Below, in pieces: positions 10,097 through 19,028 of a DNA stretch of 40,878 nucleotides (positions are counted from its first letter, which is position 1; each line of letters starts with the position of its first letter). Below the pieces are notes generated by a model. That model was not told the DNA's origin and searched no databases. It saw only the letters and a program-made list of their open reading frames with translations. The stretch spans positions 1 to 40,878 of the forward strand of contig CAMART010000028.1 of the NCBI GenBank assembly GCA_945860705.1. The letters are read 5' to 3'. The translations under genes and the position numbers were made by a program. The DNA comes from Chitinophaga pinensis. Its GTDB lineage: Bacteria; Bacteroidota; Bacteroidia; Chitinophagales; CAMDFR01.

Positions 10097-11320
10097 ATGA
10101 AATTTACTGAATACATACAACTTGCTTGGCGCTCTATCATGAGTAATAAACTTCGTACATTTTTGACAATGTTTATTATCAGCTTAGGTATAGGCTCTCT
10201 TGTAGGTATCATTACTTCTATCAATGCTCTTGAAAATAGCATGCGTGGAAATTTTGCGACTATGGGTACCAATACTTTTAGCATAATCAATCAAGGGATG
10301 GTATTTGATGGTAGACCAGATGAAAAAGTAAATAAGAAAATAGATATCAAACAAGCATTACAATTTAAGGAAGCATACAAGTTTCCAAGCAAAGTAGCAG
10401 CGCATGTAAGAGTAAGTGGAAATGCAGTATGCAAATACGAAAATCAAAAAACTAATCCTAATGTTAGTGTAAAGGCTATTGATGAAGAGTACTTGACTAT
10501 TGCAGGTATGACAGTAGGTGAAGGAAGAAATTTTTCTAAAATGGAAATTGAAAATGGAGTAAACCTATGTATAGTAGGCGAAGAGATAATAAAGAAACTC
10601 TATAAAGATAGAAAAAAAACAATAGGTTCTTTACTTACTATAGGTAGTGCAAAATACAGAGTAATAGGCACTATAAAAAGTAAAGGACAAAGTATGGGAG
10701 GCACTGATAATATTGCATTGATAGGATATAACAGTGCTAGACAAAACTACGATATGAAAGATGTGAGTTATGAAATAAGTGTATTCATAGCAAAAGCTGA
10801 AGATATGAATAGAGCCATAGAAGAAGCATCTGGATTATTTAGAAATTTAAGAAAAGTACCACTAAGTAGTAAAGAGGATTTTGAAATTCAAAAAAGCGAT
10901 AGTAATGCTGAAAAACTGATAAGTGTATTGTCTAGCATCAAAATGGCGACAATTTTTATAGGAATACTCACGCTTATAGGTGCTGGAATAGGCCTAATGA
11001 ACATCATGCTGGTGAGCGTAAATGAACGCACCCGTGAAATAGGTGTAAATAAAGCTATTGGAGCTAAGGGAATAGATATACTTATACAATTCTTAAGTGA
11101 AAGTGTTTTGATATGTATATTAGGTGGTATATTAGGTATAGTATTGGGAATAATACTTGGTAGTATCGTAGCATTATTCTTAAAAACACCAATAGTCATT
11201 CCATGGAATTGGATTTTGATTGGTCTTACATCATCATTTGTTATTGGGTTGTTAGCAGGTATCTATCCAGCTGTAAAAGCTCTTCGATTGAATCCTGTAG
11301 AAGCGCTTAGATATGAGTAA
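10097..11320 (+). CDS. ABC transporter permease, MacB/FtsX family
   Basis: This is a 407-residue inner-membrane permease with the MacB layout. One N-terminal helix (TFLTMFIISLGIGSLVGIIT, about residues 22-41) is followed by a large periplasmic domain of about 230 residues. A C-terminal FtsX domain then has three helices; its first is followed by the conserved NERTREIGVNKAIGA segment, and the protein ends in YPAVKALRLNPVEALRYE. MacB-type systems couple ATP hydrolysis in the cytoplasm to efflux or lipoprotein release through the periplasmic domain. No ATP-binding subunit or membrane-fusion partner is encoded next to it, so its partner must lie elsewhere. Substrate is unknown. It diverges from secA. 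Confidence 0.92.
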   Translation: MKFTEYIQLAWRSIMSNKLRTFLTMFIISLGIGSLVGIITSINALENSMRGNFATMGTNTFSIINQGMVFDGRPDEKVNKKIDIKQALQFKEAYKFPSKVAAHVRVSGNAVCKYENQKTNPNVSVKAIDEEYLTIAGMTVGEGRNFSKMEIENGVNLCIVGEEIIKKLYKDRKKTIGSLLTIGSAKYRVIGTIKSKGQSMGGTDNIALIGYNSARQNYDMKDVSYEISVFIAKAEDMNRAIEEASGLFRNLRKVPLSSKEDFEIQKSDSNAEKLISVLSSIKMATIFIGILTLIGAGIGLMNIMLVSVNERTREIGVNKAIGAKGIDILIQFLSESVLICILGGILGIVLGIILGSIVALFLKTPIVIPWNWILIGLTSSFVIGLLAGIYPAVKALRLNPVEALRYE

Positions 11321-11346
11321 GTTTATAAATAATTTTTTAATTTTAT

Positions 11347-11354
11347 TATATTTG
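11347..11354 (+). promoter_or_regulatory. -7 promoter element of the first TPR gene
   Basis: TATATTTG matches TAnnTTTG and ends 8 nt before the ATG at 11363. TTTA, 21 nt upstream of it, is a 3-of-4 match to the -33 element. The gene is therefore probably transcribed apart from the permease gene. Confidence 0.5.
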
Positions 11355-11362
11355 TCATACAA

Positions 11363-12403
11363 ATGGATAAAATATTAATAACCCAAGAAATCATAACCGA
11401 GTTAAAGCTCAAAATAAAAGAGCAACATAAAGACACCTATAAGTATGCTAATCAAATTTATAATACATATGATAAGTTTGGTGACTTTAGTTTAATAACT
11501 CAGTTTACCATTTTATATTCAAGAGTATTAGGCATATATAAATCTAATTATGAAAAATCAATAGATGTATTAAATAAAATAAAAAGAAATGAACGACTAA
11601 CAGAGTGCCCATTAGTTTTAATAGCAGAAGTTGATTTTTATCTTGGTTATAGTCATCAATATTTAGGAAATTTTATAGATTCTTTTATCTGCTATAATAA
11701 TGCCATTCAAAACTTTGAGAAAATAGATTTTATAAAACCAAACGAAGAATTAAACATAGCAAATGCACTTATTAATATCGTTGCTCTTCATAAATTGAAT
11801 GACTATGAAGAATATGACAAAAAGGATGTGAGCAAAGCATTAAGTATCTATAAAAAACATAAAGCAAAATTTGGTATCCCAGGTTGTTACAATCTTTATG
11901 CTGCATTTAGCCTACATAATAAGAACTATAAAGATGCCATGATGTATGCTAAAAGAAGTTTGAGTCTTTGTATTGAATTGAATAATGAAATTTATACTAG
12001 TGTATGTTTTTCTAATATTGCCAATATCCATGCATTAACAGGAGAATTTGATAAAGCATTTTTATACATGAAGAAATGTCAAAATATAATTGAAAAATAT
12101 AATAACGAATTTCATAATGCTCTATTTGATAAAAATTTAGCAGACATATATTCACTAAAAAATGATTTAAAAAAAACCATAACACACTATAGAAAAGCTC
12201 TTGATTTTTTTGAAGCAAAAGGAAACAAAGATATATTATTAGAAATATACAAAGGACTTACTGAAATATACGTTAAGACAAATCAATACAAGAAAGCGTT
12301 TATGTTTCAACAAAAATATTTAGACATAAAACAAAGCATTTTTAAATTTGATAAATTAAGTGCACTTTATAAAAATAACTCTAAGATATTAGAAAATCTA
12401 TAA
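11363..12403 (+). CDS. TPR protein, kinase-less paralogue of the next gene
   Basis: This 346-residue protein is almost all helical TPR-type repeats, with no signal peptide or membrane segment, so it is cytoplasmic. It aligns end to end with the TPR half of the next protein: ITQEIITELKLKI against ITDELLDLVTQKI at the start, and FDKLSALYKNN against FDKETALINNK at the end. It stops just where the neighbour enters its coiled coil and kinase. It is thus either a truncated duplicate or a sensor-only partner. TPRs mediate protein binding; the ligand is not known. It has its own probable promoter. Confidence 0.8.
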   Translation: MDKILITQEIITELKLKIKEQHKDTYKYANQIYNTYDKFGDFSLITQFTILYSRVLGIYKSNYEKSIDVLNKIKRNERLTECPLVLIAEVDFYLGYSHQYLGNFIDSFICYNNAIQNFEKIDFIKPNEELNIANALINIVALHKLNDYEEYDKKDVSKALSIYKKHKAKFGIPGCYNLYAAFSLHNKNYKDAMMYAKRSLSLCIELNNEIYTSVCFSNIANIHALTGEFDKAFLYMKKCQNIIEKYNNEFHNALFDKNLADIYSLKNDLKKTITHYRKALDFFEAKGNKDILLEIYKGLTEIYVKTNQYKKAFMFQQKYLDIKQSIFKFDKLSALYKNNSKILENL

Positions 12404-12518
12404 ATTTATTTAGTGTAAGCAATTCGCTTTATTTCCCTTACATATAAGCATATTTTTACATTTGAAATTGCAGAACAACATTATTAATTTTATATATTTC
12501 TTTAAATAAAATTTTTGA

Positions 12519-14267
12519 ATGAGTAGCATTGATATTACAGACGAATTACTGGATTTGGTAACTCAAAAAATAAATAATAGAGATAAAGACACTTTTAAAT
12601 TTGTCACTAATATCTATAATAATCATAATCCTAATATTAATATTTTACAATTAATAAAATTTCAAATACTTCACGCTACAGTATATGCTCATATAAACTA
12701 CAACTATAAAAAAGCTATAGTATTATTAAATAATTTATTAAAGTATAAAGAACTTGAAAAAGAACATATAATAAAAGGCAAAATTTTATACAAATTAGGA
12801 ACTTATCATAATCAATTTGGAAACTATACAGAATCATATATAGCTTTCACAAAAGCCATTGAAATTTTTAGAATAGCTTTAAAAAAGAACACAGAAGCAG
12901 AAATACTAATAGCTCATTGTATAATTAATCTTGGTATACTAAGTAGGATTTCTAATTTCAACGAGTTTAATAAAAAAGACATACAACTAGCAAAAAAGAT
13001 ATACGAAAAAGCAAAGGATATAAAAGGAATAGAAAATTGCTATGATCTTTATGCCTCATATTACCAGCACATAAATAATAATAAAAAAGCGACCATTTAT
13101 TTATTAAAATCACTAGCAATTTCTGAAAAAACAAATAACCTAAAAGCTATGGCTATTAGTTATAACAATATAGCATCTTCATATGCGATTGTTGGTGATT
13201 TTATTAAAGCTTTTGACTACCATACAAAAAGTTATTCAATCAGAAAAAAACTAAATGACAAATATTTATTAGCTGTACACTATATGCACCTTGCAAAGTC
13301 ATATCAACTATATAAGGACTATCACAAATCAATTTTAAATAATAATAAGGCTAAAAAATTTTTTGAACAATTTGGCTACAAAGCAGAACTTGCTACCATT
13401 TACAAATCTTTATCTGATTCGTGTATAAAATTAAATCAGCATAAGAAAGCTAATATATATCTTTTAAAATATATTGAATTGCAAAATATAATTTCTGTAT
13501 TTGATAAAGAAACTGCATTAATCAATAACAAACTACAATTCTCATTACAGACAAAAGAAAAAGAAGCAAAAGCATTAAAAATAAAAAATAAAGAATTTGA
13601 GCAACTCAATAATGAACTTAACCAGTTTGCTTATATAGCATCGCATGACCTCAAAGAACCAATTAGAACTTTAAATAGTTATATACATCTTTTGAAAAGG
13701 TCTTTCAATAATTTGAATTCAGAACAAGAAGAATATTTTAATTATATTAAACTCTATTCTGAAAGAATTTTTTCATTAATAAACGACTTAAATAACTTCA
13801 CTACAATTCAAGCACCAATAGAAAAGACCAAAATAGATTTAAATGAAATAGTAGACATTTGTATCGAAAACTTAGGACTTTTGATCAAAGAAAGAAACGT
13901 AAAAATTATAATCAAAAAATTACCTATAATACATGCACCAAGTTCGCATATTCAGGACCTATTTTTAAACCTATTACAAAACGCTATAAAATATAACAAG
14001 AGTTCTATTCCTACTATTAATATAAATTATAAGAGCACAGAAAAATCACATGTTATTTCTATAAAGGATAACGGTATAGGTATTGATAAGAAATTTTATA
14101 ATGATGTATTTTTCGTATTTAAAAGATTACATACAAAAAATGAATACGATGGTACTGGTATAGGTCTTGCTATATGCAAAAAAATAGTAGAACAAAACAA
14201 AGGACAAATTTGGGTTGAGTCTGAACTTGGAAAAGGTAGTACTTTTTATATCTCTTTCCCTAAATAA
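12519..14267 (+). CDS. TPR-containing cytoplasmic sensor histidine kinase
   Basis: This 582-residue protein has TPR repeats at about residues 1-330, a short coiled coil (residues 345-365) and a HisKA/HATPase kinase. The phospho-acceptor is His376 in ASHDLKEPIR. The N box is NLLQNAIKYNK, the G1 box is DNGIGID, and the G2 box is GTGIGLAI, followed by GQIWVESELGKGSTF. No membrane helix or signal peptide is seen, so it senses through the TPRs inside the cell. No response regulator is encoded nearby, making it an orphan kinase. Its TPR part is paralogous to the preceding gene. The 115-bp gap before it has no clear TAnnTTTG box. Confidence 0.92.
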   Translation: MSSIDITDELLDLVTQKINNRDKDTFKFVTNIYNNHNPNINILQLIKFQILHATVYAHINYNYKKAIVLLNNLLKYKELEKEHIIKGKILYKLGTYHNQFGNYTESYIAFTKAIEIFRIALKKNTEAEILIAHCIINLGILSRISNFNEFNKKDIQLAKKIYEKAKDIKGIENCYDLYASYYQHINNNKKATIYLLKSLAISEKTNNLKAMAISYNNIASSYAIVGDFIKAFDYHTKSYSIRKKLNDKYLLAVHYMHLAKSYQLYKDYHKSILNNNKAKKFFEQFGYKAELATIYKSLSDSCIKLNQHKKANIYLLKYIELQNIISVFDKETALINNKLQFSLQTKEKEAKALKIKNKEFEQLNNELNQFAYIASHDLKEPIRTLNSYIHLLKRSFNNLNSEQEEYFNYIKLYSERIFSLINDLNNFTTIQAPIEKTKIDLNEIVDICIENLGLLIKERNVKIIIKKLPIIHAPSSHIQDLFLNLLQNAIKYNKSSIPTININYKSTEKSHVISIKDNGIGIDKKFYNDVFFVFKRLHTKNEYDGTGIGLAICKKIVEQNKGQIWVESELGKGSTFYISFPK

Positions 14268-14271
14268 AAAA

Positions 14272-15459
14272 CTAACTTAAACTAATTTTAATCTGTTCAT
14301 TGATAATTTTACAAATCTCTAATATTTCTTCCTCTGTGATAATCAATGGAGGGCAGACACGCAAGCAATTTGGTGCAAATAAAAACCAATCTGTAATGAG
14401 TCCATTCTCTATACAGGCATCTATTATTTTTTTATTGAGTTCAAATGAATCAAACTCTAAAGCCATCATCAATCCTTTTCTTCTATAAGCTTTTGCTTTA
14501 TGATGGTGTAGATTTTTTTCAAAAAGCAATCCTTTTGATTCTACTGAAGCTATCAACTGTTCGTTTTCTATAACTTCTATACAAGCAAGTGAAGTAGCCG
14601 CAGTGACTGCATTGCCTCCAAAAGTAGTGATATGACCTAGAATAGGGTTGTCCATAAATGCACTCATGATTTTTTTATCTGCGATAAAAGCACCAATAGG
14701 TAATCCTCCACCCATGCCTTTTGCCAATAGCAAAATATCTGGTACTACATGATATTGTTCGAAAGCAAACATAGAACCTGTGCGTCCAAAACCAGTTTGT
14801 ATTTCATCAAAAACTAAAAGCGCTCCAACTTCATCGCATTTTTTTCGGAGTGCTTGCACATATTCTATAGTTGGGATATATATCCCACTTTCTGCCTGTA
14901 CGGGCTCAAAAAATACTGCTGCAGTTCTACAATCTATCTGATTGAGTTCTTCTATATTTCCATAATTCAGTTGCAATGTATCTGGCAATAGTGGACGATA
15001 CATTTCTTTGAAATACTCATCCCCTATCAAACTCAATGCACCATTGGTACTGCCATGATATGATTTTTTGAAAGAGATTAATTTGCTTCTGCCTGTATAT
15101 TTTTTGGCTAGTTTTATGGCTCCTTCTGTAGCTTCAGCACCACTATTTACAAGATATACATTATTGAGCGAACTGGGCAATATACCTACAAGCTTTTTAC
15201 AAAGTTTTACTTGAGGCGAATAAATATATTCTCCATACACCATCAAGTGCATATACTTACTTGCTTGTGTTTGTATGGCTTGCACTACATGTGGATGACA
15301 ATGTCCCACATTACTCACACTGATACCAGAAATAGCATCTATATATTTTTTACCATCAGGACTATACAAATAAATACCTGCTGCCCTATCTATTTCTAGA
15401 GCCAATGGCGTAGCTATAGTCTGCGCTACATGTGATAGATATATTTGTCGGTTGGTCAT
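14272..15459 (-). CDS. Class III pyridoxal-phosphate aminotransferase
   Basis: This is a 395-residue PLP enzyme of the acetylornithine/ornithine aminotransferase group. Visible motifs are NSGAEATEGAIKLA (cofactor phosphate binding), a FDEIQTGFGRTG segment with the PLP-contacting Asp, and the Schiff-base lysine in LLAKGMGGGLPIG. I chose the ATG at 15459 (MTNRQIYLSH) because a further 14 in-frame codons upstream would be made only of a repetitive intergenic sequence. It could act on ornithine, acetylornithine or another omega-amino acid, and the sequence does not decide this. It converges on the histidine kinase gene with 4 bp between stop codons. Confidence 0.92.
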   Translation of the reverse strand: MTNRQIYLSHVAQTIATPLALEIDRAAGIYLYSPDGKKYIDAISGISVSNVGHCHPHVVQAIQTQASKYMHLMVYGEYIYSPQVKLCKKLVGILPSSLNNVYLVNSGAEATEGAIKLAKKYTGRSKLISFKKSYHGSTNGALSLIGDEYFKEMYRPLLPDTLQLNYGNIEELNQIDCRTAAVFFEPVQAESGIYIPTIEYVQALRKKCDEVGALLVFDEIQTGFGRTGSMFAFEQYHVVPDILLLAKGMGGGLPIGAFIADKKIMSAFMDNPILGHITTFGGNAVTAATSLACIEVIENEQLIASVESKGLLFEKNLHHHKAKAYRRKGLMMALEFDSFELNKKIIDACIENGLITDWFLFAPNCLRVCPPLIITEEEILEICKIINEQIKISLS

Positions 15460-15465
15460 AATTTT

Positions 15466-15574
15466 AGTATCAAGTATCAAGTAGTAAGTAGTAAGTATCA
15501 AGATTTATATCTAATATGATTAGTAAAATACTTATATCTTGATACTTATATCTTGATACTTGTATCTTGATACT
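15466..15574. repeat. AGTATCAAG/CTTGATACT repeat cluster forming an inverted repeat
   Basis: AGTATCAAG occurs at 15466, 15473 and 15494, and its reverse complement CTTGATACT at 15538, 15552 and 15566; the last three are spaced exactly 14 bp apart. The two groups can pair into a long hairpin in the short gap between the aminotransferase and the small exported protein. It could be a terminator or an intergenic repeat element of this genome. Confidence 0.75.
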
Positions 15575-15576
15575 AT

Positions 15577-15936
15577 TTATTCAAACTTAAAACTCTTTAC
15601 TTTTACTTTTAACTTCTTGTAGCCTTTGCCTACTTTCACAGCCGTAAGTTTTAATGGTGTTCCTACCATTCTAAAATTTGGTGGTACTTTTCCTATAATA
15701 CCCGAACAGATTAAATTTAAACCGTCCTTTTTATAAACATCTGGCAAATTCACTGCATAATATCGCTTACTATCATCTTTTGTGTCTTGAAGTACATACG
15801 AATCTTCATTGAGCATTTTCACTCTGAGAGCAGCATCTTTTAGTTCGCCTGCTTTTTCGTATGGAAAATCATTGCCCTGTGCATGTAAGTTTATACTTAG
15901 GCAAACTACTACTAATATTATCAAAATCTTATTCAT
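15577..15936 (-). CDS. Small exported protein of unknown function
   Basis: This is a 119-residue protein with a clear signal peptide (about residues 1-19, ending NLHAQ). The mature part is rich in lysine and beta-strand-like segments, ends in KKLKVKVKSFKFE, and contains one Cys. I do not recognise a family. It is separated from the aminotransferase gene by the repeat cluster and from glyS by a 239-bp divergent region. Compact size, a normal signal peptide and typical local codon use make it a real gene. It is probably periplasmic or surface-exposed. Confidence 0.7.
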   Translation of the reverse strand: MNKILIILVVVCLSINLHAQGNDFPYEKAGELKDAALRVKMLNEDSYVLQDTKDDSKRYYAVNLPDVYKKDGLNLICSGIIGKVPPNFRMVGTPLKLTAVKVGKGYKKLKVKVKSFKFE

Positions 15937-16069
15937 TGTGTTTTATTTCTGTTGTAATATTAAAAAATATATATCAATTCTATTGCCAAATCTTTCTATA
16001 AGCCCAAATTACGCGATAGGAATTGAGGGACGAGAATTCTAGCGTGTTAGTTGGGTCTATCCCGTATTA

Positions 16070-16111
16070 GTGTTTGTTTTAATAAATTTTAATTTATTGA
16101 AATACAAACAC
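16070..16111. promoter_or_regulatory. Long imperfect hairpin upstream of glyS
   Basis: GTGTTTGT (16070-16077) pairs with ACAAACAC (16104-16111), and AATAAATT (16081-16088) pairs with AATTTATT (16091-16098), leaving a small internal loop and a 2-nt apical loop. It lies before the glyS promoter. It may be a terminator for unseen upstream transcription, an operator, or chance in AT-rich DNA. Confidence 0.4.
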
Positions 16112-16118
16112 TTTGACG

Positions 16119-16141
16119 ATTCAGCATTTCTACTGCTGAAT
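16119..16141. promoter_or_regulatory. Perfect 8-bp inverted repeat touching the glyS -33 box
   Basis: ATTCAGCA (16119-16126) and TGCTGAAT (16134-16141) are perfect arms around a 7-nt spacer. The last base is also the first base of the -33 TTTG. A dimeric regulator bound here would sit on the promoter. Its function is inferred only from position. Confidence 0.4.
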
Positions 16142-16171
16142 TTGGGATAAAACTCTAAATCCTTATCTTTG
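16141..16171 (+). promoter_or_regulatory. glyS promoter (Bacteroidota type)
   Basis: TTTG at 16141-16144 and TATCTTTG at 16164-16171 match the -33 and -7 consensus exactly, with 19 nt between. The ATG follows 4 nt after the -7 box, so transcription should begin at or next to the start codon. Confidence 0.75.
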
Positions 16172-16175
16172 CGCT

Positions 16176-17711
16176 ATGAGTAACGACAAAGACCTTTTTA
16201 AGAATATCATATCGCATAGCAAAGAGTATGGATTTATTTTTCAAAGTAGCGAGATCTACGACGGACTGAGTGCTGTATATGACTATGGCAACTATGGTGC
16301 CCAACTAAAAAATAATATCAAAGAATATTGGTGGAAAGCCATGGTGCAAATGCACGAAAACATAGTAGGTATTGACTCTGCTATTTTTATGCATCCCAAA
16401 GTATGGAAAGCTAGCGGACACGTAGACGCTTTTAATGATCCTTTGATAGACAATAAAGATTCGAAAAAAAGATATAGAGCCGATGTATTGGTAGAAGATT
16501 ATACGGCTAAAATACAAGGCAAGATAGACAAAGAAGTAGAAAAAGCAGCGAAACGATTTGGTGAAACATTTGATGCAGAGATGTATAAAAATACCAATCC
16601 ACGTGTGGTAGAATATGCAAAACAAATCAGTGATACAGAAGCTCGAATGAAAAAACTGCTTGAAGATAATGATTTGGTAGCTTTCAAACAGCTAATCGAT
16701 GACTGCGAAATAGCATGCCCAGTAAGTGGTACTAGAAACTGGACGGAAGTAAAACAATTTAATCTCATGTTTGCGACAGAGCTAGGTGCAGTGAGTGGCG
16801 AAAGCGAAACTATCTATCTAAGACCAGAAACAGCTCAAGGTATTTTTGTTAATTTTTTGAATGTACTCAACACTTCGCGTCAACGATTACCTTTTGGTAT
16901 AGCGCAGATTGGTAAAGCATTTAGAAATGAAATCGTAGCACGTCAGTTTATTTTTAGAATGCGCGAATTTGAACAAATGGAAATGCAGTTTTTTGTTAAA
17001 CCTGGTACACAAAAAGAATATTACGAATACTGGAAAAGTGCACGTATGAAATGGCACAAAGCTCTTGGGCTTGGTGAAACAAAATACAAATTTCATGACC
17101 ACCTCAAAACTGCACACTATGCAGATGCAGCAGTAGATATAGAGTTTGAATTCCCATTTGGATTTAAAGAACTAGAAGGGATACATTCTAGAACAGATTT
17201 TGACCTTACACAACATCAAAACTTGAGTGGTAAAAAACTTCAATACTTTGATCCTGAACTTAACGAAAGTTATGTTCCATATGTTGTAGAAACTTCAGTA
17301 GGATTGGATAGAATGTTTTTGGCTGTAATGAGTGCAGCATATAAAGAAGAAAAACTAGAAGATGGAAGTGAGCGTGTAGTACTTGCATTTCCTCCAGCAC
17401 TAGCACCCAATAAAATAGCGATACTTCCATTGATGAAAAAAGATGGCTTGTCTGAAAAAGCAATGGAGATTTTTAATTTATTGAAAATAGAACACTACTG
17501 CCAGTATGATGAAAAAGACAGTATAGGTAAGCGATACAGAAGACAAGATGCTATAGGTACTCCATACTGTATCACTATAGACCATCAAACACTTGAAGAC
17601 AACACAGTGACTATAAGAGATAGAGATACTATGCTACAAGAACGTGTATCTATATCAGAACTAAATGCCATCATCAGCAAAAAATGTAGCTGGATAGGGT
17701 TGATGGGATAG
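16176..17711 (+). CDS. glyS: Glycyl-tRNA synthetase (single-chain, dimeric type)
   Basis: This enzyme charges tRNA-Gly with glycine. The 511-residue chain is of the alpha2 type found in Bacillus, Thermus, archaea and Bacteroidota, not the E. coli alpha/beta type. Class II motif 2 is seen in GKAFRNEIVARQ, followed by REFEQMEMQFF; motif 3 is in VETSVGLDRM. The C-terminal anticodon-binding domain starts near LAPNKIAILPLM. The start at 16176 is supported by the perfect promoter immediately upstream. The next gene follows after about 90 bp. Confidence 0.97.
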   Translation: MSNDKDLFKNIISHSKEYGFIFQSSEIYDGLSAVYDYGNYGAQLKNNIKEYWWKAMVQMHENIVGIDSAIFMHPKVWKASGHVDAFNDPLIDNKDSKKRYRADVLVEDYTAKIQGKIDKEVEKAAKRFGETFDAEMYKNTNPRVVEYAKQISDTEARMKKLLEDNDLVAFKQLIDDCEIACPVSGTRNWTEVKQFNLMFATELGAVSGESETIYLRPETAQGIFVNFLNVLNTSRQRLPFGIAQIGKAFRNEIVARQFIFRMREFEQMEMQFFVKPGTQKEYYEYWKSARMKWHKALGLGETKYKFHDHLKTAHYADAAVDIEFEFPFGFKELEGIHSRTDFDLTQHQNLSGKKLQYFDPELNESYVPYVVETSVGLDRMFLAVMSAAYKEEKLEDGSERVVLAFPPALAPNKIAILPLMKKDGLSEKAMEIFNLLKIEHYCQYDEKDSIGKRYRRQDAIGTPYCITIDHQTLEDNTVTIRDRDTMLQERVSISELNAIISKKCSWIGLMG

Positions 17712-17803
17712 GGAATAAGATTTAAGTAAAAAGTATAAAGATTTAAGTATTCATTAAGAAAATAAATTTAACAAAAAAAACATTATGCAATTAGGAAGAT
17801 TTT

Positions 17804-18088
17804 TTGGAATTATTTATACTTATTGGAGGTTTTCTTTCAGCATTTGCATATAAAATGCTTCAAGATGAAGGCTCTATTTTTAAAATTTTTATTGCTGGTC
17901 CATCATTGTTTTTAATAGGAATTTCTTTTTTATTTTTTAGTGGAGGTAATATCACTCTAGACGAAAGCAAAACACAACAAAAAGACCCTAGTGTTATTTT
18001 TTCAGAAGCACCCACTTCACATAAAATAGCTTGGGCTATTGCAGGTATATTGGGTATAGCTATAGCTTTCTACTTTATAAAATTTTAA
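17804..18088 (+). CDS. Small membrane protein, start uncertain (possible homopolymer frameshift)
   Basis: The 94-residue product has two hydrophobic helices, one near the N-terminus (ELFILIGGFLSAFAY, with a second hydrophobic run after it) and one at the C-terminus (IAWAIAGILGIAIAFYF), joined by a polar loop. I recognise no family. In frame, the only usable start is TTG at 17804, with AGGAAG 5 nt before it. An ATG at 17785 is in another frame and would join this frame (MQLGRFLELFILIGG) if the T6 run at 17800-17805 had one T fewer. So the true start is either the rare TTG, or the ATG with an indel or slippage. Confidence 0.6.
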   Translation: MELFILIGGFLSAFAYKMLQDEGSIFKIFIAGPSLFLIGISFLFFSGGNITLDESKTQQKDPSVIFSEAPTSHKIAWAIAGILGIAIAFYFIKF

Positions 18089-18140
18089 TCTAAAATTGGT
18101 ATTTTATACTTAATTTCACTTCGTATTCGTTTTAGTTTAT

Positions 18141-19025
18141 ATGAAGTATTTTTTACTATCTATCTTATCATTTTTCATGTGTTCTATTTATGCTCAAAAG
18201 CATAGTATAGATACACTTCATATATTCTATCAATTTGATGAATCTACTTTGGCTCGAGAATCGAAGTTGATACTAGATGAATACATGAAAAACATCAATA
18301 GTCAAAAAGACTCAGTAGAAATAGACATACTTGGATATACAGATAAAAAAGGAAGTAACGAATACAATCTAAAACTCTCCCAAAATAGAGCTAATAGTAT
18401 AGAAAAATACTTATCTAATATCGGAGTAAATACTACTTTTATTCAGTCTGTAAAAGGATTTGGGAAAACAGATATTTCACAAGTACTTCCAAGCAGAATG
18501 ACCGATAGCTTATGTAGAAGAGTTGATATATACATTAGTTATATCAGCAAACCTTCTAACAATATTGCTTCTAAAAAATCTACTAAAAACACTTCCACCA
18601 AAAAGGTAGTAGAAGAATATGTACCTATTCTTAGTGTAGATGATTTTAAAAGAGGGCAAAAATTAAACATACCCAACTTGCTCTTCTACCCCTGCCAGCA
18701 CAGACTTTATGAAGACTCGTATAATGAACTAAAAAACATAGCAAAAATTTTAAAAGAAAATCCATATATAGAAATACAAATCAATGGACATGTTTGTTGC
18801 CTAGAAGACACCATGCAAGATGGCTACGATATGCAAACAAAAACTTGGGATTTATCTGTAAGAAGAGCAAAAGCAATATATGATTTTTTTAGAAGCTATA
18901 GCATAGATAGATCTAGAATCAACTACAAAGGTCTATCAGACACTCAAAAAATAGTAGAAAATGAAGTGACCGAAGCAGACAGAGAAAAAAATAGACGCGT
19001 AGAAATAATAGTGATTAGGCAGTAA
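18141..19025 (+). CDS. Exported protein with two tandem OmpA C-terminal domains
   Basis: This is a 294-residue protein with a signal peptide (about residues 1-18, ending SIYAQ). Two OmpA-like peptidoglycan-binding domains follow. The first (about 24-140) contains DILGYTDKKGSNEYN and LSQNRANSIEKYL. The second (about 170-294) contains IQINGHVCC and LSVRRAKAIYDFF, and ends NRRVEIIV. The second domain has an unusual insertion after GHVCC. There is no beta-barrel, so it probably binds peptidoglycan from the periplasm. It converges on the DUF389 gene with 3 bp between stops. Confidence 0.85.
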   Translation: MKYFLLSILSFFMCSIYAQKHSIDTLHIFYQFDESTLARESKLILDEYMKNINSQKDSVEIDILGYTDKKGSNEYNLKLSQNRANSIEKYLSNIGVNTTFIQSVKGFGKTDISQVLPSRMTDSLCRRVDIYISYISKPSNNIASKKSTKNTSTKKVVEEYVPILSVDDFKRGQKLNIPNLLFYPCQHRLYEDSYNELKNIAKILKENPYIEIQINGHVCCLEDTMQDGYDMQTKTWDLSVRRAKAIYDFFRSYSIDRSRINYKGLSDTQKIVENEVTEADREKNRRVEIIVIRQ

Positions 19026-19028
19026 AAT

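Noticed and set aside
15460-15501. Extra 14 codons at the start of the aminotransferase
   Set aside because: They are encoded by the AGTATCAAG repeat cluster. The family start fits the ATG at 15459.
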